Origin: Phoebastria nigripes
Taxonomy: Eukaryota; Chordata; Aves; Procellariiformes; Diomedeidae
Assembly (NCBI GenBank): GCA_035582835.1
Contig: JAYKAV010002441.1
Coordinates: forward strand, 329,252-393,251
DNA length: 64,000 nt
Reading direction: 5' to 3'
In this document: positions 62,501 to 64,000 of the stretch, in pieces
How positions within the stretch are numbered: the first letter of the stretch is position 1
Layout of the letters: every line of letters starts with the position of its first letter
Position numbers and translations under genes: made by a program
Notes under the pieces: generated by a model
Database searches by the model: none
Told to the model about the DNA's origin: nothing
The model's input: the letters and a program-made list of their open reading frames with translations, nothing else

Positions 62501-64000
62501 CCTCATATTTTCTCCTTCCTCCAGTCCTGGAATTCTGCACTGAAGCTGGGGATATTTTATGAAGGTTAAACAAAATATTTGGAGCAAAGTCTGCTTTTTA
62601 TAAACCCTGTCTCTGTCTAACCTTTCACTCTCAATAACATGAAGAAAAATATACAGTACTGAATGTCTGGCGGCAGCTCCCAGCCACTGTGAGACAGTTA
62701 CGCTGCTGCTAAATCACGTTAACTGGAAGTTTGCAACAGTGAGATATTCTTGAATGTTTCGCCTCTGTTCCTACACAGCAACGTTCAGTGTGACATTTTA
62801 GCTTAAATCTCCCTTTGCACAAATCTTTCCCCATTATTTATCATGACCATCCATTTTACAATGATGCTTTTAAAAGCTGTTGATGAACAATCTTTCTGTA
62901 CTTGCTATTCTCTCTTAATGGAAACCTTCTGAAACCCTTCCAAAGACCTCTTTGGTTCGCCTGCCAGATAAAGCCTCAGCCTGTCTTTGCCCTCCACTCC
63001 ATTTTTGTTTTGTTAAATTTAGCTCTGTTTCTTGATTAGGTGCAAGTGACTGAACAAACTTTTCCTGCACGATGTGCACTCACAAACATGCGCTTGTTGC
63101 AAGTTAAAATGAGCTACTGGATACTTATCATCCCCTTAGTGGGCAAAAAATTTATAAATCAATGAAATGAGGTGAAAACAACTCCAAAGGTAAAATACAA
63201 TGAAAACCTTCTCTGAGGTCTGATATGGCGATGGACAAATACTCTTTTTTTTTAAAGATACTTAAAGACTGTGACTGCAGTAAATCCTTTTCAAAGAATA
63301 GTTTGAAAATNGATAGATAAACATTGCTCAAGTTGGAAAATCAGCACTCCAGTTCTGTTGTGGACCTAGCAAAGCACTTAAGTTGGTGCTCAACTTTAAG
63401 CTGCTGCTGAACCAGGGCACTGATAACAGTTTTCTTTTAGTTTCAGGGAGGACAGCTGTATTTATTTCCTTTTCTCCTTAATATGGAGCAAAAGTGCCTG
63501 GAGGACTGAGTTAGATGTCTTTGTTAAACTCCTATATAAATCTAAATAATAAACTAAATAAGAATAAATTATTTTGGCCAAAGCCTTTCTCTCCTTTAAT
63601 TTAATAATCTGATGAGCCATTCTTTCTTGCTCTCCGTTACTCCACACGTGCTGTGATGAAACCTATACTTCTTAACCACTCAATAAAAGCAAAATGCTTA
63701 TATGAAGTCTCCATTAAGATTTATGATGCCCTTAACTATTAATTTCCTTGCTTTTCAGTGCTTGGTTTTGATAAAAGCTGGCACTGCATAGTGGTATGAA
63801 AGTGATGACTCTGGCTCCATCTGCACCCAGAAGCACAGCCTGAAAAGGGAAGCCAGGACTCATCCTCCTTCAGCCCACAGAAGAAAGTTTCCACGCTAAG
63901 ACTCCTGCTGGATCCTGAAACCAAGGCGCTGCTTATGCTCACCTGCTCACTGGTCTGCTGTCCCCCAGTGGAAGTCAGTGAAGCCTGCTCAGCTACCAGG

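Larger units (their letters stand above)
54999..64000. other. Unique noncoding DNA with simple repeats and an assembly gap
   Basis: About 9 kb without a recognisable gene or interspersed repeat. Simple repeats and the N run are listed separately. Isolated Ns occur at 57596, 59997, 60172, 61520, 61803 and 63311. An A14 run is at 61268-61281. The longest frame, 61152-61679 minus (175 codons), includes an N and has no domain. Another, 60013-60417 plus (134 codons), is likewise unremarkable. Confidence 0.55.

Noticed and set aside
1..64000. Bacterial or phage-like systems, CRISPR arrays, tRNA or rRNA genes
   Set aside because: Retroposon content and lack of long coding frames show a vertebrate nuclear sequence. 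I found no regularly spaced repeats and no tRNA T-arm consensus on reading.

Overview
The window reads as a piece of a bird nuclear genome, most likely a neoavian species. I see no protein-coding gene in it that I can support. The evidence for a bird is a nearly complete solo LTR at 25992-26586 of a type I recall as abundant in neoavian genomes, plus five decayed CR1 LINE fragments, the dominant retroposon of birds and other sauropsids. The rest is AT-rich unique DNA with stop codons in every frame. There is no operon structure, no ribosome binding site pattern, no recognisable tRNA or rRNA and no CRISPR array. Isolated single N bases and one 30-base N run mark it as draft assembly.

Layout. 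1-16.7 kb is unique noncoding DNA with one feature of note: an imperfect 75-bp direct repeat at 13786 and 14368. 16.7-24.0 kb holds three CR1 pieces on the minus strand (16712-17385, 22148-22645, 23470-24000), a (GT)n microsatellite at 19136 and a nested stem-loop at 18159-18210. 26.0-26.6 kb is the solo LTR with a 5-bp target-site duplication carrying one mismatch, and its TATA-like box and poly(A) signal are visible. 27.4 kb has a CAG/CGG trinucleotide tract. 28.5-29.9 kb and 33.0-33.5 kb are the GC-rich parts. The first contains a borderline CpG-enriched block followed by a TATAAATA box, the only place where I would look for a transcription start. 31.4 kb has a cluster of nuclear-receptor half-sites and E-boxes. 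33.9, 37.3 and 43.3 kb have short perfect hairpins. 41.5 and 42.35 kb share a 44-bp direct repeat. 50.4-50.8 kb (minus) and 54.0-55.0 kb (plus) are two more CR1 3' ends. 55-64 kb is unique DNA with a G13 run, a polypurine tract beside the assembly gap, and an AT-rich microsatellite-like block at 59.4 kb.

No genes can be seen working together here. The window is best read as intergenic or long-intron DNA shaped by old retroposition, small local duplications and simple-repeat growth. I found no credible new biological system. The open points are the paired local repeats, the hairpins and the CpG/TATA block, all of which need alignment or expression data. Short spliced exons cannot be excluded from one sequence alone.
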